Origin: Drosophila pseudoobscura
Taxonomy: Eukaryota > Arthropoda > Insecta > Diptera > Drosophilidae
Assembly: GCF_009870125.1 (NCBI RefSeq)
Contig: NC_046683.1
Span: 11,036,001-11,100,000, forward strand
Direction of reading: 5' to 3'
Length of the DNA: 64,000 bases
The notes under the pieces were generated by a model. That model was not told the origin of the DNA. It searched no databases and saw only the letters and a program-made list of their open reading frames with translations. Each line of letters starts with the position of its first letter. Position 1 is the first letter of the stretch. Positions 36,891 to 51,200 of the stretch are shown piece by piece. Made by a program: the position numbers and the translations under genes.

Positions 36891-37194
36891 TTTTTTTAAT
36901 TTATGCTATATTTTTTATACGTAGGCGCCCGAACATTTCCACATACTTTCTCTCTCTCGAAAATACCCTATATAGTAGTCCTTACTTTTCAACTTGAATC
37001 GATTCGAGCTGTCAAGTGCTAGGGGGGGGTTTAAATCAACAGAATTCAGTCTTGTCGATAAGTTCCCTCAGAAAACATAGAATCAAACGTGTGAGTGTAA
37101 ACAAAAAATTGATAAAAATTTGAATTTTTGTAAATATTTGTTCCTCAGGATAGACTGAACGTTTAAGTGAAACCGAAAGTGAAGTGAAAACTCA

Positions 37195-37856
37195 ATGGCG
37201 GCCTGCGGATTGTTCGGTCTCCCGCCCCGTAGCCAGGGCCCTCAAGACACCTGTCCTCATCAGTTCCGCATCAAAATTGTTAACACTTCTTTAATTTTTC
37301 TGTTCCCTGTAAAGATGTTCTTTTGGATTGATTTTTTGGAGAGATTTTAGAGATTCTTGAGGGTTACACATACGATATACTCATCACAGACTCGACTCTT
37401 GGCTTAAATTTCTTGGCTGATATCCAACGGTCTACGAAACAGTAAGGACGATCACCTACACTTCTAAAAATACTACTACTACACTCGTCGCACTACATAT
37501 ACTACATAAGTACCTACATATACTCATCAGATGGACATGTCTATAGTATGTATCCCACTTGACATTATGTTATATTTTTAATCACCTTTTCCATATAATC
37601 GCTGGTATCCAAAGGTCTACCAAATGCAAGATTTCTTGTGTGAAAACACTTGGGTTCTAGAACTGGAATAAAACACAATTACAGACTATTTTTTCGAAAC
37701 TGAATACTGGATAGTGGACTACGACAATGGTCGGTAAGTGAGTCATTCTCCACTGTAATTTGTTTGATTCTGTCACTTTTTGGATTGTCCTTTGCAGGAT
37801 AAAATCGATGCGGACTCGGAAATGTACTTGGACCGTTCTTTGACACTTATTTGGCT
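37195..37856 (+). CDS. Weak candidate spliced gene or remnant
   Basis: An ATG at 37,195 in a leader-like context opens 51 codons whose first half has G/C-ending codons (MAACGLFGLPPRSQGPQ). About 500 bp on, a frame reading YFFETEYWIVDYDNGR ends exactly at a GTAAGT donor (37,734). A TTTGCAG acceptor 65 bp later restores a short frame that stops near 37,850. The donor, acceptor and 65-bp length are classic for a Drosophila intron. The two parts were not shown to belong together, and no family is recognised. It may be a decayed gene. Confidence 0.2.
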
Positions 37857-38276
37857 TTGAAATGTGGGGTAGGCCCACTGGCACTACCATGATAGAAAAA
37901 AGCGGGTAAAACTCTACCTCTATCGTGTTGTGGAAAAGAACTCAATACGCTGTCAGACATAACCACATATATAAGTAAATTAAACCAAATTTCATTCGCG
38001 TTTTGTTACTATTTTGAAATACAGTAGAAGGCAGGATCGTCTTTCGGACTACTTATATACCATGTGTACATACATATATGTGGAGGCTGATCAAGAAAAG
38101 GCAGGATTACGTGAAGCTGGAGAGAACATTGAGGGAAAGCTGAGGGGCAAGAACCACTTAACGCAATCTTCTTAACGGTTAGGGCACTCAAAGTTCGACG
38201 CGAACTGGTAATCGCCTTGCCCCCGAAGGAGGTCTGAATCGGCGGCTGAATCTCCCACTGGGAGGGTGGAGTGGAG

Positions 38277-38310
38277 CGGACCGGACCGGACCGGAACGAA
38301 ACGAAACGGA
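38277..38310. repeat. Pentanucleotide CGGAC/CGAAA repeat
   Basis: Units of CGGAC grade into units of CGAAA. Confidence 0.65.
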
Positions 38311-39771
38311 GATTGTGTTTTCACTTTCGACATTGCATTTAATACGTATGAAATTGTTTGGTGATGGGATCCGGAACGTGATGCGAATACACAGAATTAA
38401 TTGCAATCGCTGCGGTGCGGTGCGGTGCGATGCGAATCGATGGCAACCGGAGAATCAGGCCGACCTCGAAGGAAGCAGCCGAGGCTAGGACGGGTGGGCT
38501 CCACTTCTGACCCACGCCTGGGCCAGGCAGGAATCATCCGTTCATAATGGCACTGGATACTGGCCGATGCTTCATGCTGTGTGCTGGATGCTGGATGCTG
38601 TATAATGGGTGGTGCTGCCTGTGGCTTTCTTTTGTCCCTGTGCGCACACAAAAGCGTCGGGGCAAAGGATGGCCCAACACATTTGCCACTTCCACTCCCA
38701 CAGCCACGCCATCCCCCACCACATGCTGGAAGCCTGGTCGCCACGCTGATCTTTGTAAAAGGTGCCCCAGTGGCCAGCCAAATCCTGCTCCCCACTCTGC
38801 CCACACTCCACATCCACGTGCAGCAAGAGATCCAATGGACAACAGAAATTAGCAACAGGAATCAACCGACAAACGACAATGCAGGAGTGGGAATGGAAAT
38901 GAGCCCAAGCGTGCCCAGCACTGGAACCAGGAGCCAAGGACTCGGGCGCTGAATGGAAATGAATAAGTGAGTGAGTCGCAGGAGTGGCAGGTGTGGAGCC
39001 GGGCTACAAGCGCACCGCCAATTGTTTGGAACAAACACCCACAAAAAACTAGTGTGCAAAAATGAAAGGACGAGGCAATAGCCGACACCTGGCGATTAGC
39101 TTTTTTGGGCATTCCCCTAATGGCCCCATTCCGTTGTGGTTGCGGCTGTCTCGCCTCAAAGCAAATGCACAGAGATAGAGATAGAGAAAGAGACGAGAGA
39201 GAAATAAGAGATAGGGAGAAAATGCTACTGAATTGATCCTTAAACGCTGACTCGATTTCGTTCCTACCTGCCATGCCATGCACTATGCTTTAGGCTCGTT
39301 AAATTGACAGCTAAATCAATTCGCTGTCCTTGATCTCCATACCCTATAACCGATCTGTAATACTCCGTTTGAGTATTGTACTTAGATGTATCTTTATGAT
39401 CCCGGGAAAATATATCCATCGACTGTTAAAGTCTCTACGTTACGTGCATATTGCATATGGATATTCGCATGATCGGAGTGTATTTTTTACATTTTTTGAA
39501 TATTCTATTTTTTTAATTTTCATAAACATTATCCAGGACCACTCTCGTATAGTTGACCAATAGGGTCAATAGGGTAGGGGAATTCCCAAACGATTTTGGT
39601 TTGGCGAAAGTTTCGATCATTGGAGATACTTTCGTAGGAGAAGCTTTAACAATTTGAGATCATAATAGAGATCAAAACGTGCTGTTTGGCTAACATCCCA
39701 AAGGTATTTGAAACGTCGATCCGTGGAAGTGAACCACCTCGTGGTGCTCCCATTGTTGCTGCAGTTGTATA

Positions 39772-39797
39772 TCTGTCTGTTCTGTTCTGTTCTGTTC
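39772..39797. repeat. Pentanucleotide TCTGT repeat
   Basis: About five units of TCTGT. Confidence 0.65.
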
Positions 39798-41400
39798 AGG
39801 TCCGCCTGCGGGTGGGTAAAATCGGTGTCTACATACGAGTATATGCCGTCATTGTTGTAGGCCTTGTGAATGTACCAGTGAACGAGTGTACGAGTATTAA
39901 AGGACATGTGTATACGGGGCACTTCCATTGTGTTGCTTCTGTGGCACTCCTCTTCATGATGCTCTGTGCGCAGGCAAAACCCCAAAAGCAACAATTGGGG
40001 GGTATACTCAAACAAAAGAAAGTAAAGGGCATTCCTTAATGGGTCAAACAATGGGTCTTCCTGCTTGTTCATCATAACCAAATGAACAAATATTCGGGCG
40101 AACCGATCACTTACCCTAAACCGATTTCCGTTTCTATTGTTTTCCGATTCCGGCTTAGGGTATGCCCCCCCACTCTTGTCGAATATTTCGCTCATTGTTG
40201 GCCGTTATGCAGAGCCAACAGACAACAGGCAACAACCACTTGGTGGGAAATACTCGCTCTACGAGTAGCAGTCCATTTCCATGTTAAACTGGGATCAAGT
40301 GCCGAATGAAATTTATTGCCGTACGAGAGTTCAGAGAAAATGAGAGAAGAGACCCGAAGGCAGACTTTAAACGACCACCCGCATTGCAATGTCCCCCAAG
40401 ACCTCCACCCACACCCAGCACCCCCATGTAGATCCACATCCATATCCTACACCGACACCCACACCCCCACCCCCACCCACACCCACACCATTTCCATTTC
40501 GTCACACGCGGCGTATGCGGATTGCTTTGGCCCTGTGCTACTCGACGACTTGCAGCGGTGCAAAGGCCCGCATCTGGGGCATTTGGGTGACACTTGATTT
40601 GCCTGTCAGCGGTCACAGTTAGGGACCACTGCAATTACTAAAGCGCCACGCCCCAAACGGCGGGGCTTAGAGCCCATCCAGAGGGGGTGGGGGGGTGTTG
40701 GCGAGCACACAAAAGATTTTTCTTAGAAAACCGCAGCACAAGGCGGTGGAACGAAGGCGCCTGCATTCCCAAGTAAATTACAAACAAAAATGTTGCCTTG
40801 CAACATGGAAACGAAAACGAAAACGGAAGCGGAAATGTGGATGGGGATGCGGCACGAGCTTGGAAGCCAAAGCGAAAACCGCAACGGTGAACGAAAATGT
40901 AAACAGAAACAAAAAGAAAGCGATGGCGAGGGGGAAAATGAGCAAAGGAGAAGGAATGGAAAAAAATCAAATTGAAAATGAAATGCAGCAGGGAGAAGGA
41001 CGGACGAAGCAGCAAGCCAAGGAGCTGGAGCTGGCAGCAGGAAAAGACGGAGAAGGAGCAGGAGCAGGAGCTGGGGCACGAGGAATAGATCGTCGTGGCT
41101 GAAGGACGCGGCGGCGGCCAAGTGACTGACGGCGTCTTTCAGTCGCCAAGTACATCCATCCACAGCCTTGCGTCACACCCACCTTGCCCCTATCCCTTTC
41201 CTGGCCTGGCCCACACGCCAGCCCAAACGTTGTGCCCCTGCCCCATGGCTGGCTTATGCACATTGGTGTGTGTTTCCCAAGAAACCTTTGTTGCATTATT
41301 GCCGCAATTTTCAGAAGTGGTGACGTGAGAGCCATCAGAGTGCTTCATCCACGAATATTGCCCTGTCCTGCCCCGGCCTGGTCGGGTGTCGGGTCGACTC

Positions 41401-41445
41401 TGGTCTGGTCTGGCCTGGCCTGTTCGAGTCGGGTCGGGTCGGGTG
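41401..41445. repeat. Pentanucleotide TGGTC and GTCGG repeats
   Basis: Two adjacent pentamer runs of different but related sequence, each with three to four units. Confidence 0.65.
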
Positions 41446-42372
41446 TGCCTGTGCCTGTGCCCCCTCCTGTCTTTAGCCAGACAGCCAACAAATAACAACT
41501 AAGTTGGCAATTTGAAGTCGCGCGAGGCGAAGCAAGGAAAAAACTCGACGGAATGAAGAACCACGATCGAGCGATATGTGGATACTCTTTCGAACAAGAA
41601 CAAAAGACTGAAGGATGAAGTTAGCTCTTCTTTGATGTAGAGGTTGTTCTAGGATCAAAAGTCTTAGGAGCTTTGTTGCGAGATAAATTATGGGTTATAA
41701 TTGGGAAAATGGCGTATAAATCATATTAATATTTCCCTCGTATTGGCAAGCCCCACTGAAAAGTATGTTGCAACGTCCTGAGTAAGGGTATTCAACCAGC
41801 AGAATGTGGGGCAAAGTAATGCCAGAGGAGGCAGCGGAACGGCAAGTATAAGAACAACAGCTAAGGGCAGCTCATCTCTAAAGTGGTTAGCGTTGGCCAC
41901 TTCAGTTCCGGATTGAGCTGGAGCTGTGTCCATGGTTATGGATAGGGGATGGGGGGTTGGGGGGATGGGCTGAAGGGCTGGTGGCCTGATGGGCTGACGG
42001 GTGGGTGGCATGAGTGGGTCCACTCCTGAAGAGGGACATTGGTCATAACACCTGCACACAGTTCATAAATAACCCACGGCAGTACACGAAACAAGAACAA
42101 ACTTGATTAAATTTGATCCACAATACTTTTGCGGGCACATTGATTGGCCGGGCTACTCCAGTCCACCACACCCCTCCACCGAGTGGCAGCAAGAGTCAAC
42201 TAGCAGCTAACTTGATCCATCTGCAGGCCTGCAGCCAAATCGAGGTGGGGCACGGGCACGGGCACGGTCAAGGAGGGTAACTCAAATTGACTGCAGCTGA
42301 GGCCACAGCAAGCAGAACTTTTGCCAGCGCGCCCCAAAAACAAAGCCAAGTTCTAGCAGCTTGCTGGAAAAG

Positions 42373-42392
42373 GGAACGGAACGGAACGGAAC
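42373..42392. repeat. Pentanucleotide GGAAC repeat
   Basis: Four units of GGAAC. Confidence 0.65.
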
Positions 42393-42991
42393 AAAACGAT
42401 ATAGAATGGAATGGAGTGGGGTGGGAGTCCGGAAGGGACAACAATATGAAATAAATTCCAATAGAGAATCTGAAGAATGGGTTGAGTGGAGAGGAGTGGC
42501 GTGGAGTGGTGGTTGTGTCTCGAGTCTCGAGTCTTGAGTCTCGAGGCGAGAGGGAAAGCGGACCGTAAAAGGGCCAGCGTACAACAAATCCGTACAAATT
42601 GAATAAGAACTCAATCTTGGCTACTGTCAAAACAACTTTTTTTTGTTAAGGGGAGGATGTCCCCGGCCCAGAACCAGCACCAGGACCAAGGCCAGGGGTA
42701 GGAGAAACCAGAGATCCGTGACCAAGACGGAATGATAGAAACACAAGACCCAAAACACGCACACACACACACACACACTCATACGAAGGGGAAGCGGATG
42801 TGGATGCGGAGGCATAGAAGATGCGGCAAAAAACAGAAAACAGAATTGAAAACAAAAACAAAAAAAGGAATGGAATTGAATTGAAATTCCTTGGCAATTG
42901 TTTGTGTATCATTATGGTCATCATCAGTGTCCACGATTCCGGTCTCTGTTTTGGTTTGTGTGCATGTCTGTGCCTGTGCCTGCGCCTGATA

Positions 42992-43019
42992 CTATTATTA
43001 TTATTATTATTATTATTAT
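42992..43019. repeat. ATT trinucleotide repeat
   Basis: About nine units of ATT. It reads as a poly-Leu or poly-Asn run and explains spurious frames on both strands. Confidence 0.75.
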
Positions 43020-46000
43020 GGCCATCGATGCAACATGCTTCAATGAATTGGTTACGCGTTAAAGCCAAATTACTGGGTATCGCATAGCCCAGTGCCAGAG
43101 CTCCAACAGAAGTCGCTTTCCTCTGATATCCTGTCGAAATTGGATTCCAATTGACTCCCAGATCGTATTCGACTGCACATCTTGCATCACCTTGACAATC
43201 AAGTGGCGGCACCACCGTTACGAAGCCCTCCGACGGAGGGGCGCTGCCGTATGACGCGCGACGCGATAGCCGATCCGTTCGAGGACATGCAGGAAAGATA
43301 CAAATACTAATTACGAGAAAAGTATGTGAGTACATATATGAAATTAAAGAAGAGGAAGGGAATTAGAGATTGATATAATATGGTAGAGGGATATTATAAG
43401 CCGAATCGTTTCTTTCAAGCAATAATTCGATCTCAAAAACGGAAGGGACAAATGTTTGTACATACCTAGTACCAAAAGCTGTATATTATCATTGGATAAC
43501 TCTAAGTACGATCTTGGTAAGCTAGAAGCAACCAGCCGTTGTTCTTCCTTTACAAAATTAATCAATTCAGACCGGAATCAAATAATTGAATTTTATTCAT
43601 TTCACGCCTGGGAGCTATAGTCTGTACATTTACCTCACTGATGACCCCACTTAATGCCGGGGATGTTCAGAGGTTAACACAGAATTAGTAGGCGGTAATT
43701 GGTACACAATTGGGCTTTAAGACGCTTATCGATAGACATGAGGCGCTACTGGTGATGTGGCCATCGATTGGTTTCGCTTTTGTGGCATTCGGCTTTGCTG
43801 CCTGTCAACGCACGCGGCACTATTAATTATCATGTTAAAATGTAATTAATTAAAGATGTCGCCAACGTGCGTTTGCACATAACTTTCAATGAAAAGTTAA
43901 TAAATTACATAATGCCGAAAATGAAATTACAAACGCCGTCAACGAGCCCCGACAGCAGTAGCTGCCACAGCGACAGCGACGGCAGCGGCAGCCACAACCA
44001 AAAAAAAAAAAAATAACACCAACAATTATATCAAAAACAACGCCAGTAATAACACCAACAAGAATACTTATATGATAGCCCGATGCTTTTAATACCCTCA
44101 CAGATCCATGAATTAAATTGAGATCCAATTGAGGCACAAGTCGGTCGAGCTATGATGATTCAATTAAAACTACAGATTAAATACCTTCCTAAAATTTCAT
44201 CCATGGGAACTAACACCCGATCTTGCACACAAAAAACCATATTCTGCCTGCAGAATACCTAAGGAATCTAGAATATTTTCATTCGAGTTTGAGCCAGAGA
44301 TATTTAAAACTAAGGGCCTCGACTCTTGGTGCTGATGTTGCCTTTTTTATGCGTTGCAAGCATCTGGTCAGAATGGTTGGACCCTCTTCAAAGGCACTAC
44401 AAACGATGCCTGATAACAAATCAAACGAAAATGTTTAACCTGCCTGTCGTCCATTGATATGTGTGTATTTCTCTGGGTGGATTGGTGCTAGTGTGGGTGT
44501 TTATGTGTGTTTGTGTGGGTGGTGGTGTAGCATAGCAAAAGAAATTAATAAATACGTAATAAATATGCGTAATAATAATGACTAAAGAAAAATCAGAAGC
44601 AATAAATTTTATTTGAGTAGTTGTCATCCCTTTCGAAGGCCAAGAAAAGGCAGCAACAAAAACTATGGCATCGTAATAACAACATTTATCGAAAGAGTCG
44701 AAATAACGAGGATGTTCAAGGAAGTATCCCGACACTGGGATACCCAGCACTCACCCACTGGTGACCTACCCATAGTTGATGGGATGTTCCACATGCTGCA
44801 CGTGACTCGAGAACTATTTGAAATGATTACACAATTTTATGGAATATATTATATGTATCTAACTTTATTAGCCGCGCAAGGCGAGTGGGGTGATTTAGAT
44901 GGGAGAATTATAGCAGTCGGACCCGTTATAGTTCGGATTATGTGGCAGCCAGGTCACTGAGCCAAACCTACAAAGAAGTTTGTTCTGCCAAAGACAATAT
45001 ACATTAATACATAGTAAGATGAGTAGCGCCATACAGCTATTTTGAACTTGAATATTGACATTCAGATGAAGAAATTACATAAAGTCCAAGAAAGCTCACA
45101 TTGAGGAGAAAATAGAGCATAGTTCTGGCAAAGACTATTTCTAACATCTTTTTCAAATAGGACCACCATATATACAATGTAATGGTAAATCCTACAGCGT
45201 TTTCTTTATTATTGCATTGCATTAACATAGTATTTGATTCTATGAAATCCGAATCCGAATCTACTTCAAAACGCTTAATTCTGGCTGTAAAAAAATACGA
45301 GCACATCCGTTGTCGCCTTCGAGTAGGGGTTTCACCCAGGACAGATACTGTACGGAGCGTGTAGAGAGGGGGAGAGAAAGATGTGAGGTGGAAGAACAAT
45401 GCTTGACATGTCATAAACGTTTATAAATTTTCATGCGCGTAAATAAAATCGTAACAATATTAAAAGTGATGCGTTGCGGTATATTAAATAGATGTCTGCT
45501 CGAAGGCGGAACTTGGGGCGCTTTAAAATAATTTATCGCATGCAATATTCACACGCACTCGCACTCGCACTGCCACACACATGCTCAATACGTGCGTGGG
45601 TCGGGTCCTCAAGTGCGTGCCGCTTGTTTGAGTTTCACGTTTTTTTTTTCGGGTGGAATGGAAGGGCTGTTGGGTCCTCATGCCTGCCAGACTGCCAGCC
45701 TGTCTGCCATCCTGACGTTAGAGGCACATTTGTAAGCAAGTCAGGCAATCGTTTGCCCAATTAAGTGCGATGAAGCACCAGCAGAGCGGGGCATAAATGT
45801 TATCACAATGGCTAATTCGACAAAGTCAAAACACTCGGATTCGTGGGGGTGGTGGGTCTCGCCAAATAACAGCCGGATAAACGGCCCTGTTCCGCCCCCG
45901 CCCACGCTCCTGTCATCTCAATTAAAAGAGAAACATGCATACATACATACAGATGAATGGCGGATGAAGGAAACATACATTTCGACCCGGGAAGAACAAT

Positions 46001-48255
46001 CAAAGCGTTAACAAAGGGACCCAGTCTCAGTTTTCCCTCAAATAGAGCTGGCTATTTTTGAATTCGCTTGAATACATACATATGTGATGATTTTTTAGGA
46101 CGCACATTGTGATTCCATTATAACGTCAGTGTAATTTTTTATGCATTACCTATTTCATTTCTCTTGGTAATGGAAGTTCTCATTTTAGCACAACATCGGC
46201 TAATTATAAGTATTTCGTCGTAACTAAATTCAATCGTTTCGAAATGGTCTTTATCGAATGATATTTGATACATGGAATTTGTGCATCATTTTGTTCCATC
46301 GAGCAATACCATTTGGAATATTCCATCTGTTCCCAGTATTTTCACAGTGAAAAGGTCTTTGAGATCTTTCATATGTCTATTGCGTCTATTCCATTTATCA
46401 CAAATTCTATAAATTGCCTTTTTTCTGCATTATTGAATATTTTCTAACTCCCTTAGTAGCTTGCCTCCCACCATTTTGTACTTTATATTTACAAAATATT
46501 TATACCTATATTTCGCTCGTGCCCAGAGCAATACCATCGGTTGATGTGAACCAGTATTTTCTATATCTTTTATACTCAGAAAAACTCTATACATTTCTCC
46601 TCGTTTCCGTGAGTACTTGGCTTTAATCAGAGTACTCGAAAGAGTTCATTCGCTTGTCATCTTGGCTCTCGAACAGCACTTTTGTGTTATTTGAAGCTTA
46701 CGCTTCACTGAATAATTGGCAATTCACTGAAATGCCGAATTTGTATTCAAAAACGAGGGTTTACAAAAATCGTAAATAAACAGATTTTGCATGATTTTTT
46801 AATTTACATGTTTTTTCGCTGCATATTCAACAAATACAACAACAAATTGATTCAAAATAAATCGCTAATAGGTATTAAGACCTCTGAAAACAACTCTGTC
46901 AAATGCAAGTGTTGTAGACCAACGATCATGGCGGAATTTTGAGCCTCCATTGTGGATAATCTCCTGTGGAATCCAATGATGTTGACAGCTGCCAATGGAG
47001 TGCGAATGGAGCAGCAGGTGCATGCCGCAGCTAGAGTCGAGTGTGGCGTGGAAGTGGAGTGGAAGCCACAGACTTATCCGCACATTTCTCAGGACAGTGC
47101 GATTTCTCTGCTTAATTTTTTGCCGGCTTGCGTGAATGCATCTTTTGAGAAATCGTCTGACTTGTCAACGTCACAGCGCAACGGATACGAACTGCGGACG
47201 ACCCTTTCAACAATGCCTCACACACGGACACTTAAAGGACACACTGGAAAGCGTCGCCGTTTATCAAATGCTTTGGAATGTTATGCGATGTGTTCCTCCG
47301 ACTCCTCCTACATCGACACCCACATCGCTTGCCGTTGCGTTTATCTTTGCCCCCACTCACTCTCTCTCACACACTATTTCTCGTGCTGTCCCATTCAAGA
47401 ACAAGAAGGAAAGACAAGCATTTGAGAACAAGCCGAGCCTTAAATACTCTGGATAGTCCATAGTTTCTCATTTTCATTTTTAGAATGATCCACTTACAAT
47501 AGACGAGGAGACGGAATCCAACAAGATAACGAAAATGCGCGTGTGAGCATGTCGCGCAAATCTCAATCATAAGAGCCAAAAGAAGAACGAAATCAACAAT
47601 GATAACTAGAACGGAAACAAGAGGGCCGGTACGTAATTGACACTCTACGACAAAATGTTAGACAATGCCAAGAAGTACATCGTACATTTGTATCCGCTCC
47701 GTTTCTTCGTATCGCATTTGAGTACGAGCCAAATATTTAATATTCCGCTCTTCCGAAAGTGCTGATCGGTGCTTTGGCCAAAGCACAAATTCAAACATGA
47801 GCTTGATGGCATGTCTTGTGCATCGGAAACTACGCAACTACCTGAAATTGTTCCTGTTCCTGAAGTCTATTCGCTCGGAGCAATATAAATAGTTCTCAAT
47901 ACTGGGGCAAATGGCTTTAAGGGTCAGCAGGTAACATATGTACAAATTGTTAAAGATTAATGGAATTATTTTAGAAAGCATTACCTATCCTTCCACAGCT
48001 TTGTCCTACGCCTTCCTCTGATATTGTGGCACTTTTTGCAGAAAAGGGAGGGACTAGTTACTAGAAACGAACATCCTGATCGAATCGAAGTACTCTCTGA
48101 TAGGGTATAAAAAGCGCAAATCAGCCACAATTGCCGCTGACAGGCGCAAGCATCCTGCTTTGGCTTTTGTGTGTGTCTTGTCACAGGAGGTATCCATATA
48201 TCCTCTGTGTATGTGAGCGTCACTTTGTGGCTGTCTCCAACTCCTTTTCTATTCC

Positions 48256-48264
48256 TGTGTGTGT

Positions 48265-48297
<33 letters not shown>
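48256..48297. repeat. GT microsatellite
   Basis: A GT run of about 20 units with one interruption. Confidence 0.75.
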
Positions 48298-48298
<1 letters not shown>

Positions 48299-51200
48299 GC
48301 TTGCGGGTGTCTGTGTGCGCTTGGCTTTGACATTATTTGTGCTGCAAGCTGACAGATTTTCGTTTCGGCAGCATTAAATTGAATTTTGACATTGCTTTGC
48401 ATACATATGTACATATATCACGATATAGAGAGAGCCCGAGAGCGAGAGAGAGCGAAAAACCCCACCATGACTCCCCAGGAGCTGCCGAACGATGAGTAGT
48501 GCCCCAACAGGCTGATGAACTTCTTGGGTTCCGTTTCGGTTTCGATGCTGCCTCGATCTTGTGCCAGAAAGCTCAACAGACTGATAAACTTCTTGGTTTC
48601 CGTTTCGGTTTCGACGTCTAGGCTAAAAGTTAGGCAATTCCTGGTCAGCACCTTGGGGCTCACAGGTCACGCGGAGGGGGGGACCACGACCAAGGGGGCG
48701 GGGTGTGACCAGGACCAGGACTGTGATGCTGCTGCTGCTGCGTGGCCACCTTGAAAATTAATTTCTCACGTTTCATGTACAATTTGTATGGCCGGAAGCA
48801 TTTTCAATCCGTTGTGGCTGGGGGCCCAGTGCAATAGTGCCCAGCCCATCCTTCCCACCGCCTCTCGCTAATGAAGGTTTCATATTGCTCTTGTGTTGTT
48901 CTGCCAGCTACTCCTTATGTCCCTGCCCCTGCCACTGCCCTCACCTTACCTCTTGTGGCATGGCACTACCCGAGCACACAAATCGCCGCACGTACCAGAA
49001 GCTTAACTTCTCTTCCTCACGCCGCTTCTCCTTCTCCTGCTCCTGCTCCTTAACGGAATGCAGTCCAGACACACGCACACTCTCACGCACACACATTCCG
49101 TACACTACCCAGTACTTGCAGAGTTCAAGGGTATATTGTCACCGTGAGATTGCATGCAACGCGCAGATTATACACTCTGGACCATAAGCTCTTAAAGCTG
49201 GTATATATTTGAATGTATCTCGCAATCCAAGCTCTGGCATTCACACTTTAAAGATACTTTTCCAGATATCTCTACTCTCTTGCCATAGCTATATTTGTTG
49301 AAATTTATCGGGTATGCCAGGGTCGGAATATTGATTGTAACTTTATTGCTTGTTTTGTATTTGGAGCGTGTAAAGTGATTTTTGTGTGGTCCCTCTGCTT
49401 TTCCTTCTGCTGCTGCTGCTGCTGCTGGCTTTGGTTATTAGCTTCCTTCCAGTGGGCTTCGTATTCCTATTCTCTTTCTGCCACCACTTTGTCCGTTCGT
49501 GGTCCCCAGTGCCCAGTGCCCAGCGCCCAGTCCAAGTCCTAGTCCAAGTCCTAGTTCCATTCCGTTTGCGTGTGTTTGTCCAAATTGCACGGGATTATGG
49601 GTCTTAATTTTATGATTGCTTCTTTAATCAGCCTCTGTAACTGCACGCCAATTATGTCCGGGTCCGTGCTAATTGTTTCTGTTTCTGTTCCAGTCTTGGC
49701 TTTATCCCCCTCCACCTCTCTCCTCGCCGACAACGCCTTCCGAGGATTGTTCCTGTAATCGATGTGTGTTATTTGCGATTAGTCGAGCACCAAATGAGCT
49801 GGACGGTGCGGACAAGAATGACTTGCCCATCACGTATTTCGGTCTCTCCTCTCCCTCCCCTCTCTCCACCAGCTGGAGTCCAGCCTCGCCTCGCCTGCCA
49901 CTCATTTGTCTCCGTGGCATGGGGCAGAATGACACAGTGGCAGGGAGGCAGGGAGGCAGGGAGGCGGACAGGGCAGCCAGAGCTACAAGTAGACATAATG
50001 AATGCATGCTTAACCGTAATAAAATGTTGCGGCATTTCGTACAACCTGCAAAACATGGATGAATCTGAAACGAACCGCCTCCCGCACCACCGCAAACTAC
50101 GAGTAACAGTACATGCAACCACATGAGTGGCTGCTCGTACTTGCAACACATGCTTTCTCACTGTCTTTCCCATGCACAGTGTGGTCGGAGGGCCAAGTAG
50201 ATTATCCACAAAAATAAAGGACCACACCTTAAAAGATGAAATAAGCAATGTCGAAAACACTCGACATTAATGCCGTACTCTTTCTTGCCAAGCTGTGGCC
50301 CCACTGTGGCCTCACTGTGGCCCCAATTTAGGCCCATTGTAGCCCCACTGTATGGTGGCAAACATATTATGAGTGAAGAACAAGGCAATGAAATATTTTA
50401 CATCCGTCCCCACACTGTCGGATATCGGATCCAGCACATCAACGACCGACGAATCCTCAATCAAGTAATAACGAAATAGTCAAAAAAAAAATCTCCTGAA
50501 AATATATTAGATTTTATATTGATTTATATCAATTTGGGCAATTTTAAAAATCGATTTTCGCGAATTTTACAAACAAATAATTTGAGCCGCTGCTAGGGCC
50601 ACCTTTTAAATTTGCATAGAACTCTGTTCTGGTATCATTTTCAAATTGATTACAACATTGCTAATGGGATTGGAGCCAAAGATTAATTGGCTAATATTGG
50701 GGACAACCGTCTGAAATTAGTCTTATCGAAGGATTGCCTCAGGTTGTGCTGAAATCGGTCTTTGAATCGGTGGCCGTAAAAACCCCTTTTGTTTTTTTTT
50801 CTGTGCAAATGTCACACTTTTTTGCCATGTGCGAATGAGTATCTTGATAACGAAAAGTCACCAATTACGGGTCTAATTAAGAGCTAGTATCCGTTTTATT
50901 TATTCATACGACCGTCGTGTGCGACATCATGGAAATTCCCGTTCAACAATTTGGTTTATAATCGTTATTTCGATATGTTTTTACGACTTTGATTGAATAA
51001 ATTCTCATTCATTAGTTTTTCTGTATTTAACACGCATTCACAGACGAACGCGATTTCACTTAAATGTTTCTTTCGAGCTTTTTACACCCGATTCCTGACA
51101 TTCCCATTTCTGCAGTTCTTTTTCTTGTGCTTGCGAGAGGCTTGTCAACGCTGCGATACATTTTATTTGCATTAAGTCGAACCCCCTTGCCCCCCCCCCT

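Noticed and set aside
39617-40195. 192-codon frame on the minus strand
   Set aside because: Less repetitive than the others but no start context, motif or codon bias; it spans a TCTGT repeat. A lineage-specific gene is not excluded.
42646-43335. 229-codon frame on the minus strand
   Set aside because: Contains the ATT microsatellite as poly-Asn and several simple repeats; no recognisable protein.
48105-48130. TATAAAAAG followed by AATCAGCC
   Set aside because: Spacing of about 15 bp between TATA and the initiator-like site is too short for a core promoter.
49673-50260. Several overlapping frames on both strands
   Set aside because: Mutual shadows in a C-rich region; no domain.
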